A stretch of DNA of 7,277 bases, from positions 1-7,277 of the forward strand of contig URQG01000092.1 of NCBI GenBank assembly GCA_900549895.1. Reading direction: 5' to 3'. This DNA comes from an uncultured Lachnobacterium sp. GTDB lineage: Bacteria; Bacillota; Clostridia; Lachnospirales; Lachnospiraceae. The position numbers and the translations under genes were made by a program. The stretch's first letter is position 1, and every line of letters starts with the position of its first letter. Positions 1 to 6,216 of the stretch are shown here, piece after piece. Under the pieces are notes generated by a model. That model did no database searches. It was not told the origin of the DNA and saw nothing but the letters and a program-made list of their open reading frames with translations.

Positions 1-4
1 AAGA

Positions 5-37
5 TCGTCGGCAGCGTCAGATGTGTATAAGAGACAG
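5..37 (+). other. Nextera (Tn5) library adapter left in the assembly
   Basis: These 33 bases match the Illumina Nextera Read 1 adapter. The last 19 (19-37, AGATGTGTATAAGAGACAG) are the Tn5 mosaic end, preceded at 5-18 by the constant TCGTCGGCAGCGTC. This is library sequence, not genome. Read in the frame of the downstream gene, the mosaic end gives the spurious peptide MCIRDR, which creates a false start codon at 21. Genomic sequence begins at about 38. The origin of the four bases before it (1-4) cannot be determined; they could be the end of an index. Confidence 0.97.
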
Positions 38-38
38 A

Positions 39-746
39 TCCAAAGATTCTGAATTTTATCAGCCGGAGGACAACCGTACGACGCGTGAAAAACTTCGGAC
101 AATGAACTTCAAGGATAAAGTAATCTTTATTGGTCAATATTATGGATTGAAGATACTGGCGGTGATTGCAATTGCCGCCGTGGTTTTATATTTTATTTTG
201 CATTATGCATTTTTGAAAGACTCGGTGCTTAATATTGTGGCGGTCAATGCACAGGACATTGCAATGACATCCGCAGCGGCGGACACGCAGGACTTTTATG
301 ATGCGTTTCTGAAGCAGAATCATTTTGATCCGGATGATGTGCAAATTGGAATTGACAGCAGTCTTAATGCCCTGGCAGATGATTCGAATAGTTCAAACAT
401 GCAGAATATTCAGGCGATTCAGGTAAAACTGATGGCAGGAACCGATGATGTGGTCTTCTCGGATGAGGAATTTATGACCAGCATCGGCGAGACGGGATAT
501 CTTACGGATATTACCAAGTGTCTGCCACAGGATGTAGTGGACAAGTACACCGATGATCTTTTGTATGTAACGGATGTGGATGCGAAAGTTAAGATGGCAG
601 TGGGAGTCCGACTGCACGACAATGATTGGATCGCAAAATCCGGGTGGTTTACAAATGTGAAAGAACCTGTGATAGGAATCTGTTCCAGTGCACAAAACCA
701 GGATACGGCAAAAGCATTTTTATTGTATGTTCTCGGCGAAGAATAG
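39..746 (+). CDS. 5'-truncated membrane-anchored protein with solute-binding-like C-terminus
   Basis: The first complete genomic codon is at 39. The apparent ATG at 21 lies inside adapter, so the true N-terminus is missing. The 235 codons seen encode a polar, charged cytoplasmic N-terminal stretch, one membrane helix at about 147-212 (rich in Leu, Ile, Val and Ala), and an extracytoplasmic domain of about 175 residues. Its C-terminus (VIGICSS, then Asn-Gln-Asp, then AKAFLLYVL) resembles the end of ABC-type extracellular solute-binding proteins, where a stretch on normal residues and a final helix close the fold. An internal ATG at 102 is a possible start but has no convincing ribosome binding site, and the codons before it look coding. 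From memory, Lachnospiraceae carry similar single-helix proteins of unknown function. It probably forms a transcription unit with the deacetylase 73 bases downstream. The transport-like role is inference from the tail only. Confidence 0.8.
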   Translation, partial: SKDSEFYQPEDNRTTREKLRTMNFKDKVIFIGQYYGLKILAVIAIAAVVLYFILHYAFLKDSVLNIVAVNAQDIAMTSAAADTQDFYDAFLKQNHFDPDDVQIGIDSSLNALADDSNSSNMQNIQAIQVKLMAGTDDVVFSDEEFMTSIGETGYLTDITKCLPQDVVDKYTDDLLYVTDVDAKVKMAVGVRLHDNDWIAKSGWFTNVKEPVIGICSSAQNQDTAKAFLLYVLGEE

Positions 747-773
747 AAAAGACGGATGATGTGTTAGAATGCG

Positions 774-812
774 CCGGTATAGCATAGACTGTAATAATTC
801 TTGATGCTACGG
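774..812 (+). promoter_or_regulatory. Bulged hairpin covering the deacetylase ribosome binding site
   Basis: TAGCAT at 780-785 pairs with ATGCTA at 804-809. CCG at 774-776 can pair with CGG at 810-812 across a three-base bulge (777-779), leaving an 18-base AU-rich loop. The 3' arm takes in the GG of the only SD-like sequence (GGA, 811-813) before the start at 820. This could lower translation of the deacetylase. The pairing is visible but modest, and any function is inferred. Confidence 0.3.
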
Positions 813-819
813 AATGATT

Positions 820-1530
820 ATGGAAAAGCAGAAAAGAGATGGCGCATTGGATGCAATCGAGTGGAGGATTCTTAAAAATCTTTTGCTGCTTGTATTCGCT
901 TATGCACTCGGTGTAATGATGAGTATCGGTATGCAGAAGCTGGATGTTATGTCATACAGTGCAAAGACGGCAGATAAGAATAAGGTGGCGATCACCTTCG
1001 ATGATGGACCAAATCCGGAATATACGGTTGAATTGCTGGAAGGCCTACAAAAGCGTGGTGTAAAAGCCACGTTTTTTGTATTGGGGGCGGAGGTGGAGAA
1101 ATATCCAGATATTGTGAAGAAAATTGATGATGGTGGACATTTGATCGGCGTACATTCTTATGAGCATGTGAATTTCGGACAGATTGGGGATGAAGCTGCC
1201 ATCGAGCAGATCGAAAAGACACAGGAAGCAATTCACAATGTGACCGGAAAATACGCCGGATATATTCGTCCCCCATATGGGTGCTGGAAGAAATCTCTGG
1301 ATGTGGAAGTGCCGCTCATTGAGGTGCTTTGGGATATTGATCCGCTGGACTGGGCAACCAAGGATGCGGATACGGTAGTGCAGCGAATCCTTAAAGGTGT
1401 GCCGGAGGGCAGCATTATCCTGTTACATGATGCGTCGCAGTCATCGGTGCAGGCAGCTTTTTCCGTAATTGACATTTTGCAGCAGGAAAATTATGAATTT
1501 GTAACAGTGGAAGATCTTTTATTGGAGTGA
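820..1530 (+). CDS. Membrane-anchored NodB-type polysaccharide deacetylase
   Basis: Carbohydrate esterase family 4 (NodB homology) enzyme, which removes N- or O-acetyl groups from glycans such as peptidoglycan or exopolysaccharide using a metal ion. Numbering is from the ATG at 820, which has GGA six bases upstream; the ATG at 814 has none. All five family motifs are present: TFDDGP at 59-64 (Asp61 as probable base, Asp62 as metal ligand), HSYEH at 112-116 (two His metal ligands), RPPYG at 150-154, DPLDW at 174-178, and LLHD at 201-204. A hydrophobic helix at about 18-38 without a clear cleavage site suggests an N-terminal anchor with the catalytic domain outside. At 236 residues it is a typical single-domain enzyme, similar in architecture to B. 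subtilis PdaA/PdaB types. A peptidoglycan or sporulation role is plausible, but the substrate cannot be read from sequence. Confidence 0.93.
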   Translation: MEKQKRDGALDAIEWRILKNLLLLVFAYALGVMMSIGMQKLDVMSYSAKTADKNKVAITFDDGPNPEYTVELLEGLQKRGVKATFFVLGAEVEKYPDIVKKIDDGGHLIGVHSYEHVNFGQIGDEAAIEQIEKTQEAIHNVTGKYAGYIRPPYGCWKKSLDVEVPLIEVLWDIDPLDWATKDADTVVQRILKGVPEGSIILLHDASQSSVQAAFSVIDILQQENYEFVTVEDLLLE

Positions 1531-1564
1531 ATGTTATATCATTCGACGAAAGAAAAAGGAATAT

Positions 1565-1593
1565 TTGTTATTGCAAAGATAACGTGATAGAAT
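1565..1593 (+). promoter_or_regulatory. Sigma-A-like promoter for the DUF3737 cluster
   Basis: TTGTTA at 1565-1570 (4 of 6 to TTGACA) is followed by exactly 17 bases and TAGAAT at 1588-1593 (5 of 6 to TATAAT). Transcription would start near 1600, leaving a leader of about 37 bases before the ATG at 1637. It sits in the 106-base gap after the deacetylase, which has no intrinsic terminator, so read-through from upstream is also possible. Confidence 0.55.
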
Positions 1594-1636
1594 AGGAAAG
1601 AAAATAGGAGTACCAGACGAAAGAGGATATAAAGTA

Positions 1637-2494
1637 ATGAAACAAAATGAGATTCGACAGGAGTACCTGACAGGGGAGCGGGCGCTTTTTATGTCTAAGG
1701 ACCTTGCGGTCTTTGATAGTGTATTTGCGGATGGTGAGTCACCGCTTAAAGAGAGTGAGAACATTGAATTGTACGATTCACTGTTTCGATGGAAATATCC
1801 GTTATGGTATTGTAATCATGTAAGGGCTGAACGCTGCACCTGGTTTGATATGGCAAGAGCCGGTGTGTGGTATACCAACGATATCAGTGTTACGGACACG
1901 ATCATCGAGGCACCGAAGAATTTTCGCCGATGCGACGGTGTAACTTTAAAAAATGTAAATTTTCCGAATGCCGAGGAGACACTCTGGAATTGCCAGAATG
2001 TGACGCTGGATCATGTGACGGCGACCGGAGATTATTTTGCGATGAACTGCAAGAATATGAAACTGGATCATTTTGAACTGATCGGTAATTATTCGTTTGA
2101 CGGAGTACAGAATATGGAGATCCGCAATGCGCGTCTGCTTTCAAAAGATGCATTCTGGAACACAGACAATGTAACCGTTTATGATTCCTTTATTTCCGGC
2201 GAGTATCTTGGCTGGAACGCAAAGAATCTGACACTGATTAACTGCACGATCGAGAGCCTGCAGGGAATGTGTTATATTGATAATCTCGTAATGAAAAACT
2301 GTAAGCTGATCAATACGACACTTGCTTTTGAATATTCAACGGTGGATGCCGAGATCGTCAGCAACATCACGAGTGTGATGAATCCGTCAGGGGGAACGAT
2401 TACGGCGGATCACATTGGAGAACTGATCCTCGAGAAGGACAAGGTGGATCCTTCCAAGACGAAGATCACGGTTAAAAACGAAACACAAAGATAA
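1637..2494 (+). CDS. DUF3737 family protein, predicted right-handed beta-helix
   Basis: 285-residue protein that I recognise as the DUF3737 family, whose function is unknown. A repeated pattern of about 19 residues runs through it, each repeat having a hydrophobic/aromatic turn and an Asn or Asp before a Val/Leu/Ile strand. The key positions are near 42, 61, 82, 101, 121, 141, 159, 178, 197 and 216, as in the coils of a pectate-lyase-like parallel beta-helix with an Asn ladder. Several Trp and Cys residues recur at equivalent sites (W117, W174, W193; C119, C139). There is no signal peptide or membrane helix, so it is predicted cytoplasmic. The start has AGAGGA at 1622-1627, nine bases upstream. 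The C-terminal 30 residues are charged and leave the repeat pattern. It is followed 11 bases later by the SH3b gene and is probably co-transcribed with it. The catalytic residues of polysaccharide lyases are not evident to me. Confidence 0.9.
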   Translation: MKQNEIRQEYLTGERALFMSKDLAVFDSVFADGESPLKESENIELYDSLFRWKYPLWYCNHVRAERCTWFDMARAGVWYTNDISVTDTIIEAPKNFRRCDGVTLKNVNFPNAEETLWNCQNVTLDHVTATGDYFAMNCKNMKLDHFELIGNYSFDGVQNMEIRNARLLSKDAFWNTDNVTVYDSFISGEYLGWNAKNLTLINCTIESLQGMCYIDNLVMKNCKLINTTLAFEYSTVDAEIVSNITSVMNPSGGTITADHIGELILEKDKVDPSKTKITVKNETQR

Positions 2495-2505
2495 GGAGAA
2501 GGTTT

Positions 2506-2919
2506 ATGAAGAAAAGCCACAGAAAAGACGTTATGATTGCCCGGATTATTTTTGCAGCGATGTGTATCGCCTTGATTGCCATCATTGCAGGTGTTGTCAT
2601 GCTGGTGCGTGCACACAGGAGTAAACCAACGCCGAATCAGGTAACACAGCAGACGCAGTCACAGATGCAGGATACAACACGAAATGATGTGATCGATGTT
2701 CCGGATACACAGGATACCCAGGTGGCGGAGATGATGTATATGTGGACAACCGATGGTGTCAATCTGCGCAGTGAACCGAATACGGATTGTGATGTTGTAA
2801 CCGTATTGGAAATGGGAACACAGGTGCGCATGATCGGTGAAGAGGATGGCTGGGTTAAAGTAAGCTACAATGATCAGGAAGGTTATATCCGCGCAGATTT
2901 CCTTACAACCGAACAGTAG
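2506..2919 (+). CDS. Membrane-anchored bacterial SH3 (SH3b) domain protein
   Basis: 137 residues: a short basic N-terminus, one membrane helix at about 11-34, a Gln/Thr-rich linker at about 38-75, and a single C-terminal SH3b domain at about 77-135. The domain shows the family hallmarks GVNLRSEPN (84-92), a Gly turn at 104, DGWVKV (114-119) and EGYIRADFL (125-133). SH3b domains commonly bind peptidoglycan or peptides. The topology places this one outside the membrane, facing the wall. No enzymatic domain is attached, so it probably acts as an anchor or adaptor. AAGGAG at 2493-2498 overlaps the stop codon of the upstream gene with good spacing to the ATG, which supports translational linkage to the DUF3737 gene. 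Confidence 0.9.
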   Translation: MKKSHRKDVMIARIIFAAMCIALIAIIAGVVMLVRAHRSKPTPNQVTQQTQSQMQDTTRNDVIDVPDTQDTQVAEMMYMWTTDGVNLRSEPNTDCDVVTVLEMGTQVRMIGEEDGWVKVSYNDQEGYIRADFLTTEQ

Positions 2920-2951
2920 GAACCTCCGTTGCATGATGCGCATAGCTTATA

Positions 2952-3458
2952 ATGATGAAAGCTTGGAGCGTGCATGTGGATTACAGGGATAATTTGTACC
3001 CAAAGATTCCTTTTTATATGACCTATCCGATGCAGAATATGTATCTGACCGAGATGGAGTATGAGAAGGACATTGAACGTATGAAATCGTATTATCCGTC
3101 GGAGACGAAAGCAATCATGAAGATGGTGGAAGACCGGCTGGATGAGTTGGAATATGAGGGAAGCCGGATCTATGATGAGGAACCGGACCGCATGATGATT
3201 CAGATGGAAGTCGAACAACTGTATCGGAAGCTGATGGAAGAAAGTAAGCCTGCCATGCAGGAAGAACAGATACCGTCTTATTTTGATATGGTACCGATGT
3301 CAATCGGCGGTCCACCGCCGGGAGGACGTCCTCCTGGAAGACCTCCGCATGGGGGAGGCTGCGAGGACAACTGGCTTTGCAGTATGGTTGGTGTCCTGTT
3401 TGGAACGGAACTATATCGAAGAAGGTGCAGACACCGCAGATGCCGCCGGTGGTGGTAG
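2952..3458 (+). CDS. Conserved small acidic protein with Pro/Gly hinge and Arg/Cys tail, function unknown
   Basis: 168 residues in three parts. Residues 1-105 are acidic, Tyr/Met-rich and mostly helical, with a core around YYPSET (47-52), DELEYEG (64-70) and YDEEPDR (74-80). Residues 119-136 are a Pro/Gly hinge. Residues 137-168 form a Cys-containing hydrophobic stretch ending in an Arg/Cys/His tail (C137, C143, C159, C164) and WW. There is no signal peptide. From memory, the EYEGS...YDE.PDR core occurs in Lachnospiraceae hypothetical proteins and looks like sporulation or coat-associated small proteins, but I cannot confirm that. The start is uncertain: ATG 2952 and 2955 have no good ribosome binding site, whereas GTG 2976 has TGGAG seven bases upstream. 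It lies 32 bases after the SH3b gene and 64 before the next gene. The basic Cys-rich tail could bind nucleic acid, phospholipid or metal, or form disulfides; this is inference. Confidence 0.75.
   Translation: MMKAWSVHVDYRDNLYPKIPFYMTYPMQNMYLTEMEYEKDIERMKSYYPSETKAIMKMVEDRLDELEYEGSRIYDEEPDRMMIQMEVEQLYRKLMEESKPAMQEEQIPSYFDMVPMSIGGPPPGGRPPGRPPHGGGCEDNWLCSMVGVLFGTELYRRRCRHRRCRRWW
3305..3358 (+). other. Three adjacent GC-rich inverted repeats inside a coding region
   Basis: Within the Pro/Gly codons of the small protein there are three consecutive hairpin-forming segments. The first is CGGCGGT/ACCGCCG at 3305-3320, with two bases between the arms. The second is a perfect 14-base palindrome, GGAGGACGTCCTCC, at 3321-3334. 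The third is CCTCC (3342-3346) with GGAGG (3354-3358). The GG-rich Gly codons also resemble Shine-Dalgarno sites. The pattern partly follows from alternating GGN and CCN codons, but the palindrome is longer than that alone requires. Confidence 0.6.
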
Positions 3459-3482
3459 GCCGGGAAACGGATCAGAAAGCAG

Positions 3483-3509
3483 ACAGTGCAAGGGGTTTCC
3501 TTGCACTGT
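3483..3509 (+). promoter_or_regulatory. Perfect 11-bp leader hairpin before the C39-like gene
   Basis: ACAGTGCAAGG (3483-3493) and CCTTGCACTGT (3499-3509) are exact inverted complements around the five-base loop GGTTT. No U-run follows: the next bases are AAAGGAAAG, the ribosome binding site of the gene at 3523. It is therefore not a standard intrinsic terminator on this strand. Possible roles are mRNA processing or stabilisation between two cistrons, protection from degradation, a translation control element, or a protein-binding operator in DNA. Confidence 0.6.
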
Positions 3510-3510
3510 A

Positions 3511-3518
3511 AAGGAAAG
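3511..3518 (+). promoter_or_regulatory. Ribosome binding site that fixes the start at 3523
   Basis: AAGGAAAG, with AGGA seven bases before the ATG at 3523. The reading frame is open upstream as far as an ATG at 3283, but that extension overlaps the preceding gene out of frame and has no membrane-protein character. A hydrophobic helix begins right after the ATG at 3523, so this site marks the true start. Confidence 0.8.
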
Positions 3519-3522
3519 AAAA

Positions 3523-6054
3523 ATGAGAAAACAGATAATAAAACCAGTAGTACTGTCCGTGCTTTTTTTGGTGGCAGTCGTTTTTTTTAGTATCATTACA
3601 AACAAGGATAATAAGGATCTGACGACAACGCTCTCGGAGGCATCGCTTCCGGTTGTGGAGTTTTACCAGGGAGATACGCCGATCAATGAACTGCATGGTT
3701 ATGTAACAAAGATGGATTCTACCGCAATGCGTGATACGATCACTCCCGTAGATGATCATCGTATTCTTCCGATGTCGGTTGATACATACGGATATAAGAT
3801 AGACGGCATTCGATATGAAATTCGAAGCATGGACGGACAGCGGCTTGTTGCCAAAAGTGATGTGACGGATTATGAGACCAAAGGGAACCGGATTACAGCG
3901 GATCTGGAAATTCAGAATCTGTTGACGTTGAATGACGAGTATACATTAGTGATCACTCTGACGTCCGATAAAAGCGAAATTTATTATTACACAAGACTGA
4001 TGCAGACTACAGATTATTATACAAAAGAATGTCTGGATTTTGCACTTAAGTTCCATGATTATACATTTCGTGATGATGCGGACAAGTTTATCCCGAAGTA
4101 TATGGATGCGACGACCGGAGACAATACAACACTCAACTATGTAGATCTGAGTTGTACATTAAAGCAGATTACATGGGCGGATTTAAAGCCGCAGGTACTC
4201 GGTGATGTTGTTGCCTCTTATAAAGAAATCAACAGTTCCTACAATGTTATTACGATTCAGTATGTTGTGACATATGTGAATGATGCCGGAGAGACGGAGT
4301 ATTATAACGTGGAGGAATATTACCGTCTTCGAATGACGAGTGACCGTATGTATGTGCTCAATTTTGAACGAACGATGGAGCAGATATTCCGTGGAGAGAA
4401 CAATTTCTTTAATGGGGATAATGCGATCCAGCTCGGAATCCGTGATGCGGATGTTGATTATGAGATCAGTAAGACAGGGGACATTATTGCGTTCGTACAG
4501 CGGGGAGAACTTTGGTGCTTTGACCGTGTCAATAATAAGATCGTACAGGTATTCAGTTTCCGCAAGGCAGAGGGAATGGATGTAAGAGACAATTGGGACC
4601 AGCATGATATCAAGATTGCGCGTGTGGATGAAGCGGGCAGTGTAGACTTCGTTGTCTATGGCTATATGAATCGAGGGGATCATGAGGGTGAGGTAGGTAC
4701 TGCCGTATATCATTATGATGGTCTGGTACAGACAATCGAGGAAGAGGTCTTTATTCCTTCAAACACCTCATATGAGATCCTAAAGGCACAGATGGGACAG
4801 CTTATGTATGTCAATGAACAGGGGATGCTCTATCTGATCATGGATGAAAAATTGTATCAGGTTAATCTGGACACGCTTTCTACGAAAATCGTTGTGGATG
4901 GTCTGAAAGAAAACTGTTATAAGATTTCCCAGTCAAATCAGTATTTTGCCTGGGTGGATGCCGACCGGGAGTATGCAAGTGATTCGATTCAACTGATGAA
5001 TCTCAATGATGGTTCGGCGTACAAGATCAGTGAATCGGGAAATGTTTATTTGCGTCCGCTCGGATTTATCGATAATGATTTTATTTATGGTGTAGCGAAA
5101 GAAGATGAAGTCAGCGTGGGAGTCGCTGGAAATACGCAGTTCCCGATGATGACACTCAAGATTGTGGATACATCAGAGGACAGTCATCGTATCATAAAAG
5201 AATATCAGCCGAAAAAAGGCAGAGTGGATAGCATTAGTGTGGAAGATTACACCATCACGGTTCAATTGATGAAAAAATCCGGGGGACAGTTTTTATTAGC
5301 CGGAACAGATACGATCATGAACAGGGAAGCGGATACCGATACGAAGATTGCAGTCGAGTCCACAGCGACCGATTTAAAAGAGACGCAGTACCAGCTGACG
5401 ATGAAGAATGATGCGGAGCCGAAGAAGGTGAAGATGATCACTTCTAAAATGGTTCTGCTGGAGGAACCGCGCACACTTACCTTTGAGGATAATTCAAAGC
5501 AGGAACGTTTCTATGTATACGAAAAGGGCGATGTTGTCCTGGCGACCGATCATATTGCGGATGCCATCCTCTGTGCCAATGCCAATCTTGGTGTGGTTGT
5601 GGATAACAATCAGCAGTATGTATGGATGCGTGCACGTAAGAATGCACAGAGCGCTTTTTCCAATATGAAAGTAAACAGTGCGGATAAGAATGCTTCATCC
5701 GTTGTGCAGGCAATCAGCGCGATGCTGGATTACAAAGGAATGGGACTTAGTGTAAAGCAGCTTGTGGATAACGGTGCAACGCCAAAGAACGTGCTTGAAG
5801 ATACGCTGACCGATTCGGTTGTGCTGGATGTGTCCGGCTGTACAGTTAACGAAATTCTGTTTTATGTAAGTCAGGGAAGTCCGGTTTTTGCCATGACGGG
5901 AACAAAGAGTGCGATTCTTGTGACGGGATATTCACAGGCCAATATTTATTACTATGATCCGGCGAGTGATTCGACCAAATCCATGAGTATGGATGCAGCA
6001 GATAAACTTTTCACGAATGCAGGTAATCTGTTCTTTACTTATTTGAATCGATGA
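3523..6054 (+). CDS. Membrane-anchored protein with propeller-like middle and degenerate C39 peptidase-like C-terminus
   Basis: 843 residues. A membrane helix at about 8-26 anchors it, and the rest is predicted outside. Residues 45-290 form a beta-rich region with a conserved-looking stretch NELHGYVTKMDSTAMRDTI at 55-73. Residues about 300-580 show repeated beta-strand blocks (for example around IAFVQRGELWCFD, LYLIMDEKLYQVNL and IQLMNLNDGSAYKIS) like a TolB/WD40-type propeller. Residues about 723-843 resemble the C39_2 peptidase-like family: N723 to Y737-x-G739 fits the helix normally led by Cys, and SPVFAM, VTGY (800-803) and YYYDP (809-813) fit the later strands. In my alignment the catalytic Cys position is Ser726 and the His position Ser796, while Asp812 remains, so peptidase activity is doubtful. 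I recall similar long hypotheticals in Lachnospiraceae, without assigned function. It follows the Arg/Cys-tailed protein gene in the same orientation, separated by a hairpin. A ligand-binding or sensor role at the envelope is inference. Confidence 0.85.
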   Translation: MRKQIIKPVVLSVLFLVAVVFFSIITNKDNKDLTTTLSEASLPVVEFYQGDTPINELHGYVTKMDSTAMRDTITPVDDHRILPMSVDTYGYKIDGIRYEIRSMDGQRLVAKSDVTDYETKGNRITADLEIQNLLTLNDEYTLVITLTSDKSEIYYYTRLMQTTDYYTKECLDFALKFHDYTFRDDADKFIPKYMDATTGDNTTLNYVDLSCTLKQITWADLKPQVLGDVVASYKEINSSYNVITIQYVVTYVNDAGETEYYNVEEYYRLRMTSDRMYVLNFERTMEQIFRGENNFFNGDNAIQLGIRDADVDYEISKTGDIIAFVQRGELWCFDRVNNKIVQVFSFRKAEGMDVRDNWDQHDIKIARVDEAGSVDFVVYGYMNRGDHEGEVGTAVYHYDGLVQTIEEEVFIPSNTSYEILKAQMGQLMYVNEQGMLYLIMDEKLYQVNLDTLSTKIVVDGLKENCYKISQSNQYFAWVDADREYASDSIQLMNLNDGSAYKISESGNVYLRPLGFIDNDFIYGVAKEDEVSVGVAGNTQFPMMTLKIVDTSEDSHRIIKEYQPKKGRVDSISVEDYTITVQLMKKSGGQFLLAGTDTIMNREADTDTKIAVESTATDLKETQYQLTMKNDAEPKKVKMITSKMVLLEEPRTLTFEDNSKQERFYVYEKGDVVLATDHIADAILCANANLGVVVDNNQQYVWMRARKNAQSAFSNMKVNSADKNASSVVQAISAMLDYKGMGLSVKQLVDNGATPKNVLEDTLTDSVVLDVSGCTVNEILFYVSQGSPVFAMTGTKSAILVTGYSQANIYYYDPASDSTKSMSMDAADKLFTNAGNLFFTYLNR

Positions 6055-6149
6055 AAAAGAAAACGATGTTTTTCATTGTGAAAATGAACAATAACCAATG
6101 AGGTTTTGTTTCCTCTTCGTGAAAGTTTAACAGAAATGGAGTTCATATC

Positions 6150-6178
6150 TTGCAAATGTTAAGGAAGTGAGCTATATT
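6150..6178 (+). promoter_or_regulatory. Sigma-A-like promoter for the HPr-like/DUF6465 pair
   Basis: TTGCAA at 6150-6155 (4 of 6 to consensus), a 17-base spacer, and TATATT at 6173-6178 (5 of 6 to TATAAT), followed by a T-run. The expected start near 6185 gives a leader of about 30 bases. The rest of the gap, 6055-6149, is AT-rich and holds only weak inverted repeats (TTCATT/AATGAA and GAGG/CCTC), neither of which makes a convincing terminator for the preceding gene. Confidence 0.6.
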
Positions 6179-6204
6179 TTTTTTATGTGTTATACAGAGT
6201 GGGA

Positions 6205-6211
6205 AAGGGAG
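6205..6211 (+). promoter_or_regulatory. Ribosome binding site that fixes the HPr-like start at 6217
   Basis: AAGGGAG lies five bases before the ATG at 6217. An in-frame ATG at 6187 would add ten residues, but it falls at the expected transcription start and has no ribosome binding site. Starting at 6217 also places His15 and Ser46 at the standard HPr positions. Confidence 0.85.
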
Positions 6212-6216
6212 AGCGT

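Noticed and set aside
21..38. ATG at 21 as the start of the first gene
   Set aside because: It lies in the Tn5 mosaic end of the library adapter, so the peptide MCIRDR is an artefact.
1529..1544. GAATG-TTATAT-CATTC inverted repeat at the deacetylase stop codon as an operator or terminator
   Set aside because: The 5-bp arms are too short and no U-run follows. Such a repeat is expected by chance.
2933..2992. Short 19-codon reading frame starting at ATG 2933 after an AGGAA site
   Set aside because: It ends after 19 codons inside the next gene and has no recognisable product. It could be a leader peptide, but nothing else supports that.
3283..3522. N-terminal extension of the large protein from an ATG at 3283
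   Set aside because: It overlaps the small Arg/Cys protein gene in another frame, has no ribosome binding site, and is compositionally unlike the rest. A good site and a membrane helix support 3523.
3283..3522. Programmed frameshift fusing the small protein to the 843-residue protein through the open overlapping frame
   Set aside because: The frame is open across the hairpin region, which is suggestive, but I see no convincing slippery heptamer. The downstream gene has its own ribosome binding site and membrane anchor right after its ATG.
4183..4713. 176-codon minus-strand reading frame inside the large protein gene
   Set aside because: It is antisense to a well-supported gene, and neither its composition nor any upstream signal suggests a real protein.
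6055..6149. Terminator or riboswitch in the gap after the large protein gene
   Set aside because: Only short AT-rich inverted repeats (6-bp TTCATT/AATGAA, 4-bp GAGG/CCTC) are present, without a GC-rich stem and U-run. No known riboswitch motif is recognisable.
6187..6216. Upstream ATG at 6187 for the HPr-like protein
   Set aside because: It is at the predicted transcription start without a ribosome binding site, and the added residues break the standard HPr numbering.
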